Positions 1-12,579 of a stretch of DNA of 64,000 bases are shown here, in pieces. Position 1 is the stretch's first letter. The number at the start of each line of letters is the position of its first letter. Source of the stretch: Myoxocephalus aenaeus (lineage: Eukaryota > Chordata > Actinopteri > Perciformes > Cottidae). The notes beneath the pieces were generated by a model. The model was not told the origin of the DNA. It was given only the letters and a program-made list of their open reading frames with translations, and ran no database searches. The stretch lies in NCBI GenBank assembly GCA_038501785.1, contig JBAMJR010000006.1:1-64000 (forward strand), written 5' to 3'. The position numbers were made by a program, and so were the translations under genes.

Positions 1-999
1 GCAAATGTAACTCAAACAGACGTAAATGGAACATTTGTTGGGGACTATTTCCAACCGTGGATTAATGCACATTTGGTGCTCTAGCGAGTATATGGCAGAT
101 GGACGCATACCCATGTTCGCCACAATGAGAAACCTGTCACCCAGTGCAACTGCATGACTCACTGGTGTGTTTTAATAGTGGTTGAGTAACAGTGGAGCTC
201 TACAGCACAGAGTAATAACACAAAGGCAATAATTGTTTCATCAGTCAGGATCAATTCGTTGTTAGTTTTGGGGAAATTTGTTGACGGACCGAAAAATATA
301 AAACAACACCAGATCTTATCCATTAAGTACAAGCCCAGTACTTTGCTGACAGTGCCCTTGCCTGCGGGAGACAATAAGGACATTTCCTGTTCTTTTTCAA
401 AAGCTTTCCTGTTCCTGTTTTGCCCCTCCTCCTCTCTATGTTGCTCTCTCTGACTCATAATTCACCACTCACATTATTTTCTGTACATGTGATGAACATG
501 CTTGGGGATATAGGAATGAAAGTTGTCATCCAGCTATTTAACTCAGCAGTTAGTTTTTTTTGAAGGGATGGACCTTTTTTACCCAATATACCCCATTCCC
601 TCTTCGTGTACACCAAAGTACACAAACACACACACACTCGCACGAGATTATCATTACTGGGACAGTTCAGTGGAGCAGTGGGTCAGTGCTCAGCTGCTTG
701 AGACGGAATTAGAGTGGCAAACAGCTGAGCTTCTCTGGGGTGCTATCATGTGACCTATCCCTCCTACAGACCAAAGGGACCCACGTGTAGAGTTACCATG
801 TCCAGTTTCCAGCATAGCCGTTATGTGTGTATGTGAAAATCGGTCTCCCTGTGCATTATATCTGTTCCAGTAGTTGAGTTGTAAGGGGAATCTTTTGTAA
901 TGTCTCCCCTCTCTGCCAGTATCTCCAACCTGCTGATAGCCGCACTGTTCTGTTCGCCTGTCATTAACACAATCTGCCCGTTGCCTCGATGCATGTCTC
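1..999. other. intergenic flank, no gene recognised
   Basis: I see no coding exon, RNA gene or clear repeat here. Short open frames on both strands (for example around 159-458) have no recognisable domain and no plausible splice context. Confidence 0.5.
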
Positions 1000-1942
1000 A
1001 GGCTACATCCACACTACTACGTTTCCATTTAAAAACGCATATCTTTTGATACGTTTACACTCTCCGGAGTTTTAGAGCACCGTAAACAAAGGAGTTTAGA
1101 AGTGCTACCGAAAGCCGGTAAATTTGAAAACTCAGAGCTACCTCTTAGTGTGACCGGGCGTAGACACCTGCATGTGCTACTTGATTGGGTCTTAGCAGTC
1201 ACAACGGGTCCTTCCCGGATCATCCCGCCCCATTCGCATGGCCCTTTTCCAGAAGAAAACTAAAAACAACAGCATTGATTATCAATCAACTACCAGTGGT
1301 TAATTGAACCTGGATAACTGATTACAGGCGTTGCTGACCTTGTTGTCTATACTAGCAGCTGTTGTGCCGTTCAATTACGCGATTTATAATTCTACTACTG
1401 CCGACATGCAAAGGAAGCAAGCTGTTATACAACCGATTAGCGGACGACATGTCCAGCGGTGTTATCAGCTCTGTGGAGCAGACGTTTGAAGACTTGTTTG
1501 TGTCTTTGAGGAGAGCGATGAACACAAACAAAACGCAGGACTTTCCTTTTCTTAGTAATGCTTGTTTTTTTCGGCACAACTATTGTGAAGTCCACACAGA
1601 AACTGTAAACGAACAAAAGCACAAATGCTCTCCAGTTCAACAGGGACTTTTAAAGTACATTTGATGTGTGTGAGAGAGAGATAGAGCAAGACCTGCAACC
1701 CTGAAAAGAAATTCCATGAAATGTGTTTGTTTTAGTGTAGAGGACGATTTTAGAGGAACATCTTAAGCACAACCATTTATTATTAAAAATGCTGTGTCAT
1801 ATTTTCTTTAACTAAGCAACCAATCTACTTCCTGTTTACACCTGCACCCGCATGCTCAGTCTACCTGAATAATCATGTGCTATTCATTCAAAATCATACT
1901 GAAATAGTCTCCGTCCAAAACGTATTAGTGTGGATGTAGCCT
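1000..1942. mobile_element. non-autonomous DNA transposon with ~26 bp terminal inverted repeats
   Basis: The left end at 1000-1025 begins AGGCTACATCCACACTACTA. The right end at about 1917-1942 is its near-perfect inverted complement, with one mismatch in the first 20 bases. The 943 bp body carries no recognisable transposase. A 100-codon + strand frame at 1362-1664 was examined and has no motif I know. The flanking bases do not form an obvious target-site duplication, so the superfamily is left open. Confidence 0.7.
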
Positions 1943-2514
1943 CGGTGACCTGCTTCGGGCCACGTGGCTAGATGGGGAGGTGTTCCTGACGTAACAAGAG
2001 ACCACATCTGGGGGCTTCACCTCGGCAGTGAATTTGTATCAAACAGCCTACCTTATCTATGATGAAAAGAAAAGCCCCCACAGCACATTTGGGATTGTTT
2101 AGATGTATTGTTTCATGACCTGCAAAAAAACAGCGTGGCTTTTTTTCAGTGTCCGTCAGCAAAGCAGGTGAGGGAGAAAGAGCTGAGCACTGCACTAGCC
2201 ATTACTCCTCACCTGATGAAAGGTCTTGTGACAAACCTCAACCTCCACTGCTCTATTGGCAAAAATTGAACTCATGGTACACTCAGATCATAGTCCATTT
2301 ATAAATGTATTTCCATAAATCTGAAAGACTGCGATCCCCAACTACTGTTGAGGTTGGTGTGCAAAGGAGGGTGATGCTCATTAAAAGAGTTTTGTTAAAA
2401 CTTGCTTTGTAATCATAGTCATGCAATTACAGTCCAATAAAATGAAAGGAAAGTTACAGTTTGAGCTATGAAAGACCACCTTCTGAAACACAGCTCACAC
2501 ATGTCAAACATGTG

Positions 2515-2573
<59 letters not shown>

Positions 2574-4400
2574 AGGGCCCACAGCAGAAGCAGTGTGTCC
2601 TGCAAGGCCTTGAGTGTTTACAGCGCAGTAACATGAGGAGTGGCCCAGCTTGTCCCGCCTACTCCATAACTCTAAATGCAGAACCACAGCTGTGTTTCTA
2701 TATGTATGAGGGACTGGGGAGCAAAATAGGAACTGAAGTGAAAGATTTAAATGAGCCCCATGAAAGGAAATGATATAAAAGCAGCGTAAGTATATATTAG
2801 AATATTAGATATTGATAAATGTGAAGAAGGTGAAGACAAGTACCCACTTCTTAGTCAAAGGGTTGAGGCCAATGTGGAGGTCATTTACTGTTGCCCATGC
2901 ATGTGTGCAGGCTAGTATGTGTGTGTGTGTGCAAGGGGGGATGGGGTACTACAAGAATTAGGTAATATTGACATGGTTGTTTCAACTCCACCCTCCCAAC
3001 ACCACTAAGATCAATGTACCAGATCAATAGAAGTCATTGACAATAACTGAACTTCTCATGTGATCAGTGAAGGAGAAAATTCAGTATTTTTCAGTTGCGG
3101 GTGTCCCACATGCTCATTCATTACTCTTGAAGGGCTACAATAAAGCATACACACTTCAAATAAGATCATACACAAAATGCACACGTGCAGAAATGCATGC
3201 ACACGCACACGCATGCACGCACGCACGCACACAACACACACACACACACACACACACACAGCAGGGGGAAACAGGCTCGGCTCTGACACTGCATGATTGG
3301 TCACTTTTTCCCTCTCTCTCCCTTCCTGCTGAAATAGTTTTAACAAAAGACAGGGAGAAGGAGGAGGGGGAGGGGTGGCGTGGTTGGGGGAGGGGATGTA
3401 TGTGCTGCTCTGTTGTCACTGGGTGAGGGAGAGCAAGAGGGGGGAGGGAGCAGGGAGCTGGAGGGCGAGCGAGGGAGTGTAGGAGAGAAGGATAGGGTCC
3501 CAGATGAGAGTACAAGCCTCACACACACACACACACACACACACAAGACTCACACATACACATTTATGTCGGCTCCCCTGTGGTACTTTGAGGAATAGTG
3601 GATTACTTTCCAAACTGAACCACTCATCAAGCAAATCCAGGCATGATCAGGTCAGTAAAAATGTACTCACTTTGTGAAAAAGATTGACCTTTTATCTCCT
3701 TTCAGCAGTAATGACAATGTCTCTGCAGCTTCTTGCACATTCCTGTCATTCTAAATGCTCTCTATTTTCTCTTTATGTGTGATAGGTCCATTTTGTATGT
3801 GCTGCTTACTCCACTGTACATGCAGTAGTTTGTACTCTATATGTCAAACCAGGTTACATGTCTATGCACTCTGATACTACACTCATTCTTCAGTTTTGAA
3901 CCCTCATGTATTTCTGTTAGACTTGATGGCTTCCTTGCTCTGCAGAGTGCAAAGTTCCTCTTCCTGCTGTGGTTTGTAGTGTTTGTGTTGAAACATGGGT
4001 GGCTTCAAAGAATTAGGAAACGTGTCTCCGCTGGCCGTGTGGTTTTGTGGTCAGAGGGTAAAAGCTCCCTCTCTCTGTCAGGACATTTAGCTTCAAACTC
4101 TGTCTTGATCGGTAGCTCACACACGTGCGTACACATAAACAGAAATACTGAGGAAAGCAAATGTGGGCACAGGAGAAACTCAATATTTGTTGCTTTCTGC
4201 AAGTACTTCCCAAGGGTAATTTTTAATCGGTATATTGCATTTAAGAGTAATAAAAGCAAGCAAAAATTGGCTTTTTTGATTATTTGTACTTTATACATTT
4301 ATAATTCTCTCAAAAAGTCCCTACGCTTGGGCGTTGAACGGCTGCTACTGAAATAAACATCCTCTTGTGGCTCTGACACTTGCATGTGTGTGCTCTTCAG
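1943..4400. other. upstream region of fignl2 with GA-rich tract and microsatellites
   Basis: No coding exon is recognised. A (TG)n tract lies at 2517-2571, CA tracts at about 3234-3260 and 3521-3544, and a strongly purine-rich stretch at 3350-3500. The purine-rich stretch followed by CAG|GTCAGT near 3650 could be a promoter and a non-coding first exon of fignl2, but nothing in the sequence proves this. A 171-codon frame at 3841-4356 looks like chance. Confidence 0.35.
2517..2571. repeat. (TG)n microsatellite
   Basis: About 27 uninterrupted TG units. Confidence 0.95.
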
Positions 4401-4441
4401 TTGGCAGCGTGTCGGGGCGGTGTTGAACTGTGAAATGAACC

Positions 4442-4555
4442 ATGGAGGGGTCCAAGAGGCCGGTCACTAGCCAAGCCAGCAGCCGCACAACCACTAGCAG
4501 CCGGGGAAGCAGCAGTCCTAGGGGGACCCGCAGCATGCAGCTGGGCCCTCACTAG
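4442..4555 (+). other. upstream ORF in the fignl2 leader, 37 codons, Ser/Arg/Thr-rich
   Basis: It runs from ATG at 4442 to TAG at 4553-4555 and ends 50 nt before the fignl2 start codon. The peptide is rich in Ser, Thr and Arg (it includes SRTTTSSRGSSSPRGTRS). It could reduce initiation at the main start, or it may simply be leader sequence that happens to be open. No homologue is recognised. Confidence 0.4.
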
Positions 4556-4605
4556 CACCAAGTGGACCTGGTCCTCTCCTCTTCACCTGGGGCCGGGGCT
4601 GCAGA

Positions 4606-4630
4606 ATGCTCAGTCCTGTCACCCCATACA
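4606..4630 (+). CDS. fignl2: fidgetin-like 2, first coding exon (MLSPVTPY + 1 nt)
   Basis: Eight codons plus one base precede the donor GTAAGT. Joining base A4630 to GT at 13041 makes a Ser codon and yields MLSPVTPYS-LLKMHWSPEH. This aligns with the fidgetin N-terminus MISSTSVYGLKMQWTPEH, which has the same exon break and phase. The base at -3 of the ATG is A, a good initiation context. Mammalian FIGNL2 is usually annotated from the internal MHW methionine, here at 13052, so that start is an alternative. Confidence 0.75.
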
Positions 4631-5605
4631 GTAAGTCTGCACTGATTTTTCCTTTTTATTCTTTCATGCTTGGACTAATATGTTGTATGACATTGTCCAA
4701 TGATGTGGTTGGTGTGTTGTACAATGGCACCTGGATTGCTTGGAGTCTGTTTTTATGTACAATTTCTTCTTCTTCTTGGCTCCTCTTTTTGTTCAGGACT
4801 CATCTCCTGTGTCTCAGCAGAGGGAAGCGAGGGCCTGGGGGGTCTCTGAGAAGTCATTTTGAAAAGGCACATATGCTAATGGGTTTAACAGCTGAGTCTG
4901 CAGGCTTTGCTTTGAGGAATTTCCCAAAAAGTGTTCAGTTGCTGTTTTTTCAGACCCTCCATGTAAATATAGTCTAGTAACAATTTACCAAAACACCACT
5001 GTCGCTCAAAGAGCAGCATGAACATGAGCATGAGCAGTTGATTGTGTTCACAGTTTTTCTTGTAGAATGAAAGATACATCAAATGTTGGTTATACTTATT
5101 TTTAAACCTTGATATTTTGGGAACACCCTTACTATATTTTTATCTAAGGAGGAAATGTTTTCAATGTGTGCAACATTAGTGTGTAAAAGCAGATTAAAAC
5201 ACACAAATCTCTGTGACACATCCCATAGGCCTCGCTTGTATACGTGCTTATAATGAGAGGTTGCTATCCAGGCTGATGAATATGCTTATATTGATTGACT
5301 GGGCTATTGATTAGGCCAAGCTTTAACAGGATTACAACGCTAACCTGATTGGAATAATGCAACAGGAATTTACTTATAGCTTTTACCATTCCAAGGAGCG
5401 ACACGTAGATGCACAGAGACAAACACTGGAAAACAGAAGGAGGGCGTTTTCTGAGCGGACGGAGGTTTTAGTAACGTACATCTGTCACATTCCTTCCTCA
5501 AAAAGACTCGCAGTGTCACGTTAAATTTCTTCCCAGTGAAACTTTAAATACACACAATCCTATGAAGCATTTACTTTTACAACCACAACTCAAATTAAAC
5601 CTCAC

Positions 5606-5668
<63 letters not shown>
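5606..5668. repeat. (CA)n microsatellite
   Basis: About 30 CA units. Confidence 0.95.
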
Positions 5669-5674
<6 letters not shown>

Positions 5675-5880
5675 ATACACTCAAACTAGTAAACATAAAA
5701 TCACAATCAGCTACACCTCATTACAGTCTCTGTCCATAATGATGATTAGCAGTTTTAGCCCTTTTTAGCCGCCAGTTACCAGGGTGAAACGATTCTGTGA
5801 ATGAAAGTCAGATCGTTAGTAACCTGGTGTCAGCAGCTACTCATTAGTCCTGTATAGAGGGACAAATAAACATCACCCTC

Positions 5881-5884
<4 letters not shown>

Positions 5885-5968
<84 letters not shown>
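5885..5968. repeat. (CA)n microsatellite
   Basis: About 41 CA units. Confidence 0.95.
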
Positions 5969-5971
<3 letters not shown>

Positions 5972-6745
5972 CCTCCATAGTAATCATGAAAGCTTTTAAA
6001 GAAAATTGTAGCACACTTTAGATCCTCATTAGGTGTTATAATAAAGAGCTGTGCTGCTGCTGGTGGTAAAATGACAGAGAAAGAGCAAAGTGAAGGGCAG
6101 ATGGAGGGGACGTGAGGAGGGACTGGTCAGCTGCAGCCTGATATATGAGTGGACACAATAAGCAAAGAGGGGCCAGGCCACCCTCTGCCACATGTGTGTG
6201 AGCTAAAGGAGCGGGGGAGGGGAAAACTGACCACACAGGCTCGGACACACGGTCCTGTCTTTCCTACATCACAGAGAGAAAGAGCAAGGCTCAAGAAAGG
6301 AAGACAATGGGGGCACAATCTGAGTAAAAGAAAAAGTGACAAAATGTAATGAGATGAAAAGAAGCATCACAATGATTCAAAGTAAAATAGTTTCTCAGTA
6401 GTGCTTTGAGGTAAATATGTGTGATGTGTCTGTTTGAGCGTCAAACGCCACATTCTTTCTTAAATTGTTATGTGATTTGTAGTTAGAAATGTCTTGTAGG
6501 TTAGAGAAGTGTAAAATGTGAATGAGATTTGGTACAGTATTTGATTGTCTGACAGCCTGGTGGACCATGCAGGCCTGGAGAAAAGGGGGAAGGGGAAAGA
6601 GGAGGGAGAGGGAGGCTTTTCTCCTCAGCAGAAGCTCCTTCACACTGGCTTCAGCGTTTAGACTATGGCCACTGATTACACAACACTCTAACCCTCATTT
6701 ACTCTGTAAGCAAGGAAGACACAGAGCGCTGTATCACGTGTATGT

Positions 6746-6749
<4 letters not shown>

Positions 6750-6829
<80 letters not shown>
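6750..6829. repeat. (TG)n microsatellite
   Basis: About 40 TG units. It creates spurious Cys-Val and His-Thr open frames on both strands. Confidence 0.95.
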
Positions 6830-6831
<2 letters not shown>

Positions 6832-9800
6832 TCCATTGTCTTTTTCCACAAGAATCTTGACACACTCCACATTAATATACCATTTCCCTTCTGATGTGTT
6901 CTGTATTGATCTTACAAGCAGTGGTGTGAATTAACTCTAACTAATACAAATCGCCCAATAATGTGCAAACAGCTGATCAGGGTCATTTATCAGCACTGAA
7001 AGTAAGCATGTTCTCTCCCTCCTTTCCTTTAGCCTGAGAGTGGACAGTGTGTGTGGAGCGTATGGAGAGGATATGTGCTTTGTAAATAGATCTCAGGTTA
7101 GATTCCTGGCATTCCAGCAGCCTGACTCAACCGATAGATGACCAAGAGCTCCTCTGCCTGTTGGCCAGCTGGAGCTAAACACTGCACAAAAAGCACAACA
7201 CAGGAGTTTGCTTGAGCCTGTGTGCATCTTAGTGTGTGTATTTCTGAATGTCTGTCCATCTTCTTTAAGTCTTTGTTCATTGTGAGTGGAGTCAAAAGCT
7301 CTAACAGAGGACCGTTCAGCTCCAGAAGGGTGATTTTATGTTTCTACTCCCCATCTAGCCAACCAGCCGGCTAGCAAGCTCTGATGCCTCACAACCCCCA
7401 AATCCCCATTCCCGTCAGCCCCTTCCCCCACACGTACTTTCATCTAATTAACCCCTAATTACTCATACTGACCATGCAGTGGACCACGAGTCAAGCTAGC
7501 CTCCACTAACACACATCCATGACTTGCATAAATGTGTTTCCTTGATAAAGAAAACCATTTGATGAATATGTTAAACTTCCTATCAATGACAACAACAAGA
7601 AAATTCCAAAAAGTATTAATAGCTCGGGCACTGAAACTGCCGTTAGTGGAGGTTGTTGACAGCTCAACGGAGAGCTGAGTTACACTCCGTCCATCTCTTT
7701 ATTGTGTGGATCAGGCTCCTGCTTACAAGCACCCTGCTGCCTGCTTTGCACACTGGTGCACACACACACACATGCGCACACACGCACATGCACACTTGCA
7801 GTATGTGTGCAGTGCATTTGTTTGGTGAAACCTGAAGCCATGCAGCAACCATTTATAGGTCTTGATTAGGAGAGAGAAGGAAGAGTTTACTAAGACGCTG
7901 TAATTTTACCTCACTTCCTGCTCTGGGTAGATTAAAGGAGACTTACTTGCTTCTGTCGGGACGATTAATTACACACACACGTTTGAGTGTAAGTTACATG
8001 GCAGCTACACTGTCGCTTACTGTGTAGTTTCTTTTGGTTTTGCTGCATCTTACACGCCTCTAACCACATTTATATACAACTACATGTAGTATATGCAGGA
8101 TTGGTCTTCTTGGGATGTTAGTATTTCCCTCTAACCTCGTTACGCTTGATCCCCTCTTGCCTCAACATGTTCAGTGCTCTCACCGGCCATCTCCTCTTCT
8201 CAATAATGCTACACAAATGGCTTACTTTTCATCTTGCCAAGTCATTTTGAAACGGAAAAATTATCTTCATCAAAAATGTTACTGGTGTATGTGAAGAATT
8301 CAATTTTAGAGTATGTAAACACAACTACGTCTGGCTGTAGAACAAATTAATAATTGCAAATGTTCTTACTTGTTATCCAAGCCTCACTCATAACAGAATG
8401 CACAGTATCTGTATGTTTTGGGTATTGAACAGAGACTTGAGACTGATTTATAAATGGCGACTCACCTAAGCTAGACGTCTGGTGTCTAAATTGTGTGCAC
8501 AGCTACAAATGATTTATTTAAATGAGAGAAAGATCCCAGATACTATCATAACAAAATGGTTTGAAACATATTGAACACAGTAGAGAACATACATGTATTT
8601 GGTTGCAGGACTGAGGGTAGGTCATGTCTATGTATTTGTTTTTTCCCTCTGTGCTAATAAGTCAACCGTACATCGTATGTTGATCTTTATTACGGTCGCA
8701 TTTGACTAAAAGGTGTCATTAAATTCCTGGTGCAAATTTACTCAACAGTAGAAGTGGCACCATTTTACCAGCTCAGGAGAGTAATGAACCGATAGAGCCT
8801 TCCCCTTCATTTGATCCAGTAACCAAACTGCTGCAGGATAAAGAGGAAACATTGTTGTTGGTCAACAGTATGATAATCACAATGATTAAGGAAAGCTGTC
8901 ATAGTTCCAAGCCGGCTTAGTACTCATCTTTGTCTCTTGGTAAGCCAAGCATGGCCAAGAATGAAGGGGTGTTTCCAAGCCCCGAGCCAACATGAGGTGC
9001 TAGATTAGGGTTAGGGCTCCCTCACTCATCCCTCCTAATACCTAAACCCTTCTCCCCAATATCCATACTTTAACGTGGATGTCTGATGCTACAGCACTCG
9101 TTAACAGTAAGAGGTTTTAATCCGTCACAGAAAGTCCCATTTCCCGGTAAACCTGGCAGTGTTTAAATGTTTATATTTTTAAAGAAGCAGTCTGGGTCTC
9201 AGATCTAAGACAATCGTCTCGTGTATAAAGAGTGAGTATCTGCAAAAGGGAATATAATGGGAACATAATTAGCTGAATGCATACTATTGGTCACCTGATA
9301 CAGAGAGCAGTTGCAGTACAATACATGTACATAGTGTTAAGAAGAGCTACTGTATTTACTTGTATCTAGAGTTGCCTGCATGTAAGAAAAAACTATTTCA
9401 AACTCACTCCTGCTTTAAACAGTCTTATATTGTAATCATATTTGTTTGTAACTGCCTGTAGATAATGTCAATAAATATTAAAACCATTTAACAATCAAGT
9501 AAAACAATTGTTTTGTTGCATCGCCTTGCATTCATCAAAGTAACGCACTGGTGATGCTTCTTTAATTCTTGTCTAGAATTGTCACAGAGCACTGACACTC
9601 TCATAAGCCTTGTGTGCTCTAATCCTTCATTAGTCTGGTTTCATCGGTCTGGTTCTTAACCCGTCCAGACCCTCCAGTTCGCTATTCCATCGTCTGATCT
9701 CAGAATGATCCTCAGTTTTCACATTCCTTCTCTGCATTTTGATGAGGATTCCAGGCACATTAGATTACTGCACTCTAATATGTCTCAGATAGATTATAAA

Positions 9801-10559
9801 CCATCGGGTGAAGACGGAGTGAGAGGAGTGGATTGAAGGTAAAGCGGCAACTGTTTGGCTCATGCCTGCAATCAGCATGACCAGTGAGTACCAGTCTGAT
9901 GACCCTGTATGTGTCTCTCCGCATGAATGATACCCGGATTCGAACAATTCGATTCGTCAATACTGCAACAAGGCCACAGGATTAATGTTCTGTATGGCTT
10001 TAAAATGATTGTATTTATCAACGCATTTATAACAAAATTACTATAATGTATTTAGCATTTAGTTGAAGTCTGCAAATAGCTGCAGACTGATTCTCAGTGA
10101 GCAAACTATCTTTTCAAATTACAGGGAGTCATTTAACACAATACTACGTTCACATCTTTCTCACTGAACGCAACTGTTTTCAGCTTCTCATTTTTCATTC
10201 CATGCATGGGAATGCACTGCAATCGTGGAATATTTATTTTAGATGAACAAACTTAACTTACTTCTTGGATTTCAACAAACAACAACTTTGTTGCTATTCC
10301 CAAAGATTACATTCTGGTGTTTGGTACATGTTAATTTTATCCATATAGACCTAAATCACAATTTTGCAAAAAACTTAAAGGTGCAAGAGACTGGATTGGC
10401 GGCATTTTGATTGCCTCCACTATATCTTTACATAGCAAAGAGTTGTTTGCTGCAACATTAATGTTACTACAAGGAACCTTCATTTTGTGTTAATCTTGGC
10501 GGCCCCTGTGGAAGAAAGGGCTAGTGTTTCTGAGCACCAGAGAAACACTTTAGAAAACC

Positions 10560-10905
10560 TCTCCTTTTACTGCAGCAGGGTCTGACAGTATGCTAAATGC
10601 AGTCCTGGGTTTGGTTCTCCTGTGCCTCCCTTCCCTCCAGCAGGCCAAACATATACGGCTTGGGCCTCCAGCAGCTTGGTGTCGATGTTGGCTCCCACCA
10701 GGGACTGGCGGAGCAGCAAGGTGAAGTTCTCGCCGGAGGAGGAGACACTGCTGCCAGTCGTTGAGCTCTCCCATTCCAGCCTGAGCTTCCAATCGCAGGT
10801 CGAATAAGGCAGCAAAGCTGCATCTGGGTCTGGGGCTGGCTTCTGAACTGAAGGAGTTTCTGGTGAACCTGCATGATTTCATCTGATTTCGCGCTGAATC
10901 CGACC
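10560..10905 (-). pseudogene. coding-like GC-rich relic of unidentified gene
   Basis: A GC-rich island in AT-rich intron DNA has three overlapping minus-strand open frames. The most protein-like segment reads CDWKLRLEWESSTTGSSVSS in one frame. A stretch rich in Gln and charged residues (EIMQVHQKLLQFRSQPQTQ) lies just before it in another frame, so a frameshift would be needed to join them. I do not recognise the family. It could be an exon or retrocopy relic of an unrelated gene, or a chance island. Confidence 0.3.
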
Positions 10906-11484
10906 CGGTGGCACCGATGACAAACGTTAAGAATAATTATTATGATATAGAAAAAGCCAATCTTCTCGCTGATGGTCTCATTAACTTATTTAGGTCACAC
11001 AGATGCATTAATATTACATTGAAACCAGTTAAATGTTTTTCACAGTAACTTTCATGGTAGAATGTTAAATACAGCTCATTTAACTACCAGGAAGTGATGT
11101 TGGTGTCCGTAGAGAAAAAAAAGCCTTAATAATTATGTGAGGGGATAAACACTCCCTCTGAAAAAGGCCTCTTTATCCCTTCAAGTTTTTCAGAAGAACA
11201 TCGTGGGGCCCTGATATTGACGTGAATGACTGAACTCTTTGGCTCTGTCTGTAATGACACATCTTCATAACAGCTTCACAGTAGGCACTGCAGTTAGGAG
11301 TTAAAGGGCTTAGGGGCTCCCTAACCCTGTGCCCAGTAGACCCACTTATAATGCAACCATGATCTGTAGATTACTGAAGAATTACTGGCAGATTATTAAC
11401 ATTGAAAATAATTGTTAGTTGCAATGCTTAACTCACAAGACAACCACAACATGTTTCCGATGACTGCAAGACAATCATCTATGG

Positions 11485-11875
11485 CAGGGGTGTCAAACAT
11501 ACGGCCCGCAGGCCGGATCCGGCCCGCCAGGGGGTCCAGTCCGGCCCGTGGGATAATTGTTAAAATTGCACACACAAAAATGGTGCATGGTAACCATTGA
11601 GCCACAGACGCAATTGATTATATCACTGACTTTACTAAAGATATTGCCCAACTGCGAGGGAATCTGCAGAGGAGAGCCCAGGCAGGTAAACAGTGGGCTG
11701 ATGTCTGAATTGTTGGTCTTTATGTTTCTAGTTTATTGAAGAAAGACCTTTTAAAATAGGGTTTATCATCCAAAAACCTTCACCAATGATTTAAACAGAG
11801 AGAAATATTGTCATTATGTATGCGTTAATATGCTGTGATTTTACTGGACCGGCCCACTTGAGTTTGACACCCCTG
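11485..11875. mobile_element. hAT-type MITE with 8-bp target-site duplication
   Basis: The element begins CAGGGGTGTCAAAC and ends with the exact inverted complement GTTTGACACCCCTG. It is flanked on both sides by the identical octamer ATCTATGG (11477-11484 and 11876-11883). Inverted ends with an 8-bp duplication are the signature of hAT transposition. At 391 bp with no transposase frame it is non-autonomous. The undamaged duplication suggests a fairly recent insertion. Confidence 0.9.
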
Positions 11876-12494
11876 ATCTATGGTATATGCTGTTCTCTAC
11901 CAAACAGAAGAGGAAAACATTCCTCGAAAGGGGAAGATTATATTTAAAAAAAGATGAATTAATATACCTAATTTAATCAATAGTCATGTCGTAAATATAG
12001 TTCTGTACAATTAAAAAATGACAGTGTACAAAAAAAAGTCTGATCCATAGAAGGCAAAAGACCAGAAATCAGAACAGCTATAGGAAATATATTTATCTCC
12101 AAATATGGCAAGAGAATATATCACAATATTGGTGCCAATTTAAAAACATACTGACATTGCCATTATTTGTCCATCCCTGTTGGTGAATCTGAGGCGGTAC
12201 GTTTTTCCTCTCTGCGTTGCTGTTACAGGGAAACCCCTCTGGCTCAGGCCTGGGGTTGGACAGTTTAATAATGCTCTGCAATGCCTGGAATGTCAGCCTA
12301 ATACCAGTTCAAAAAGAAAAGGCCTGCAAAAGGCAATCAAAGCCCACAGCTACTAAACCAGTGGATTACTTGTTTGTGTAAATTTTCAGGTATAATCAAA
12401 CGTGGCACATAAAAAAATCAGACTGCTCAATTAGTCAGTGCACTTTTAATATTGTTCATAGATTTAGTGGTCCAGTCTCTCTATGTAGTAAAAT

Positions 12495-12495
<1 letters not shown>

Positions 12496-12577
<82 letters not shown>
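12496..12577. repeat. (CA)n microsatellite
   Basis: About 41 CA units, some 460 bp upstream of the fignl2 main-exon acceptor. Confidence 0.95.

Positions 12578-12579
<2 letters not shown>

Larger units (their letters stand above)
4401..4630 (+). other. fignl2: fignl2 second exon: 5' UTR plus first 25 coding bases
   Basis: A pyrimidine-rich acceptor ending CTCTTCAG at 4400 and a strong donor CA|GTAAGT at 4631 bound this exon. It holds a 37-codon upstream frame (4442-4555) and then the ATG at 4606. The acceptor is inferred from the local consensus. The donor is firm because it gives the correct phase for joining to the exon at 13041. Confidence 0.65.

Noticed and set aside
1362..1664. 100-codon frame inside the 1000-1942 element
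   Set aside because: No transposase motif, no start context evidence and a short length. Not called as a gene.
3841..4356. 171-codon + strand open frame upstream of fignl2
   Set aside because: No recognisable domain, biased toward Leu/Phe/Lys as expected of AT-rich chance frames, and it stops just before the fignl2 exon.
6522..6934. Cys-Val or His-Thr repeat proteins over TG/CA tracts (also at 2466, 24370, 25861, 53089, 56074, 62489)
   Set aside because: Translations of dinucleotide microsatellites, not genes.
8998..9020. TTAGGG units suggesting an interstitial telomere repeat
   Set aside because: Only two partial units. Chance level.
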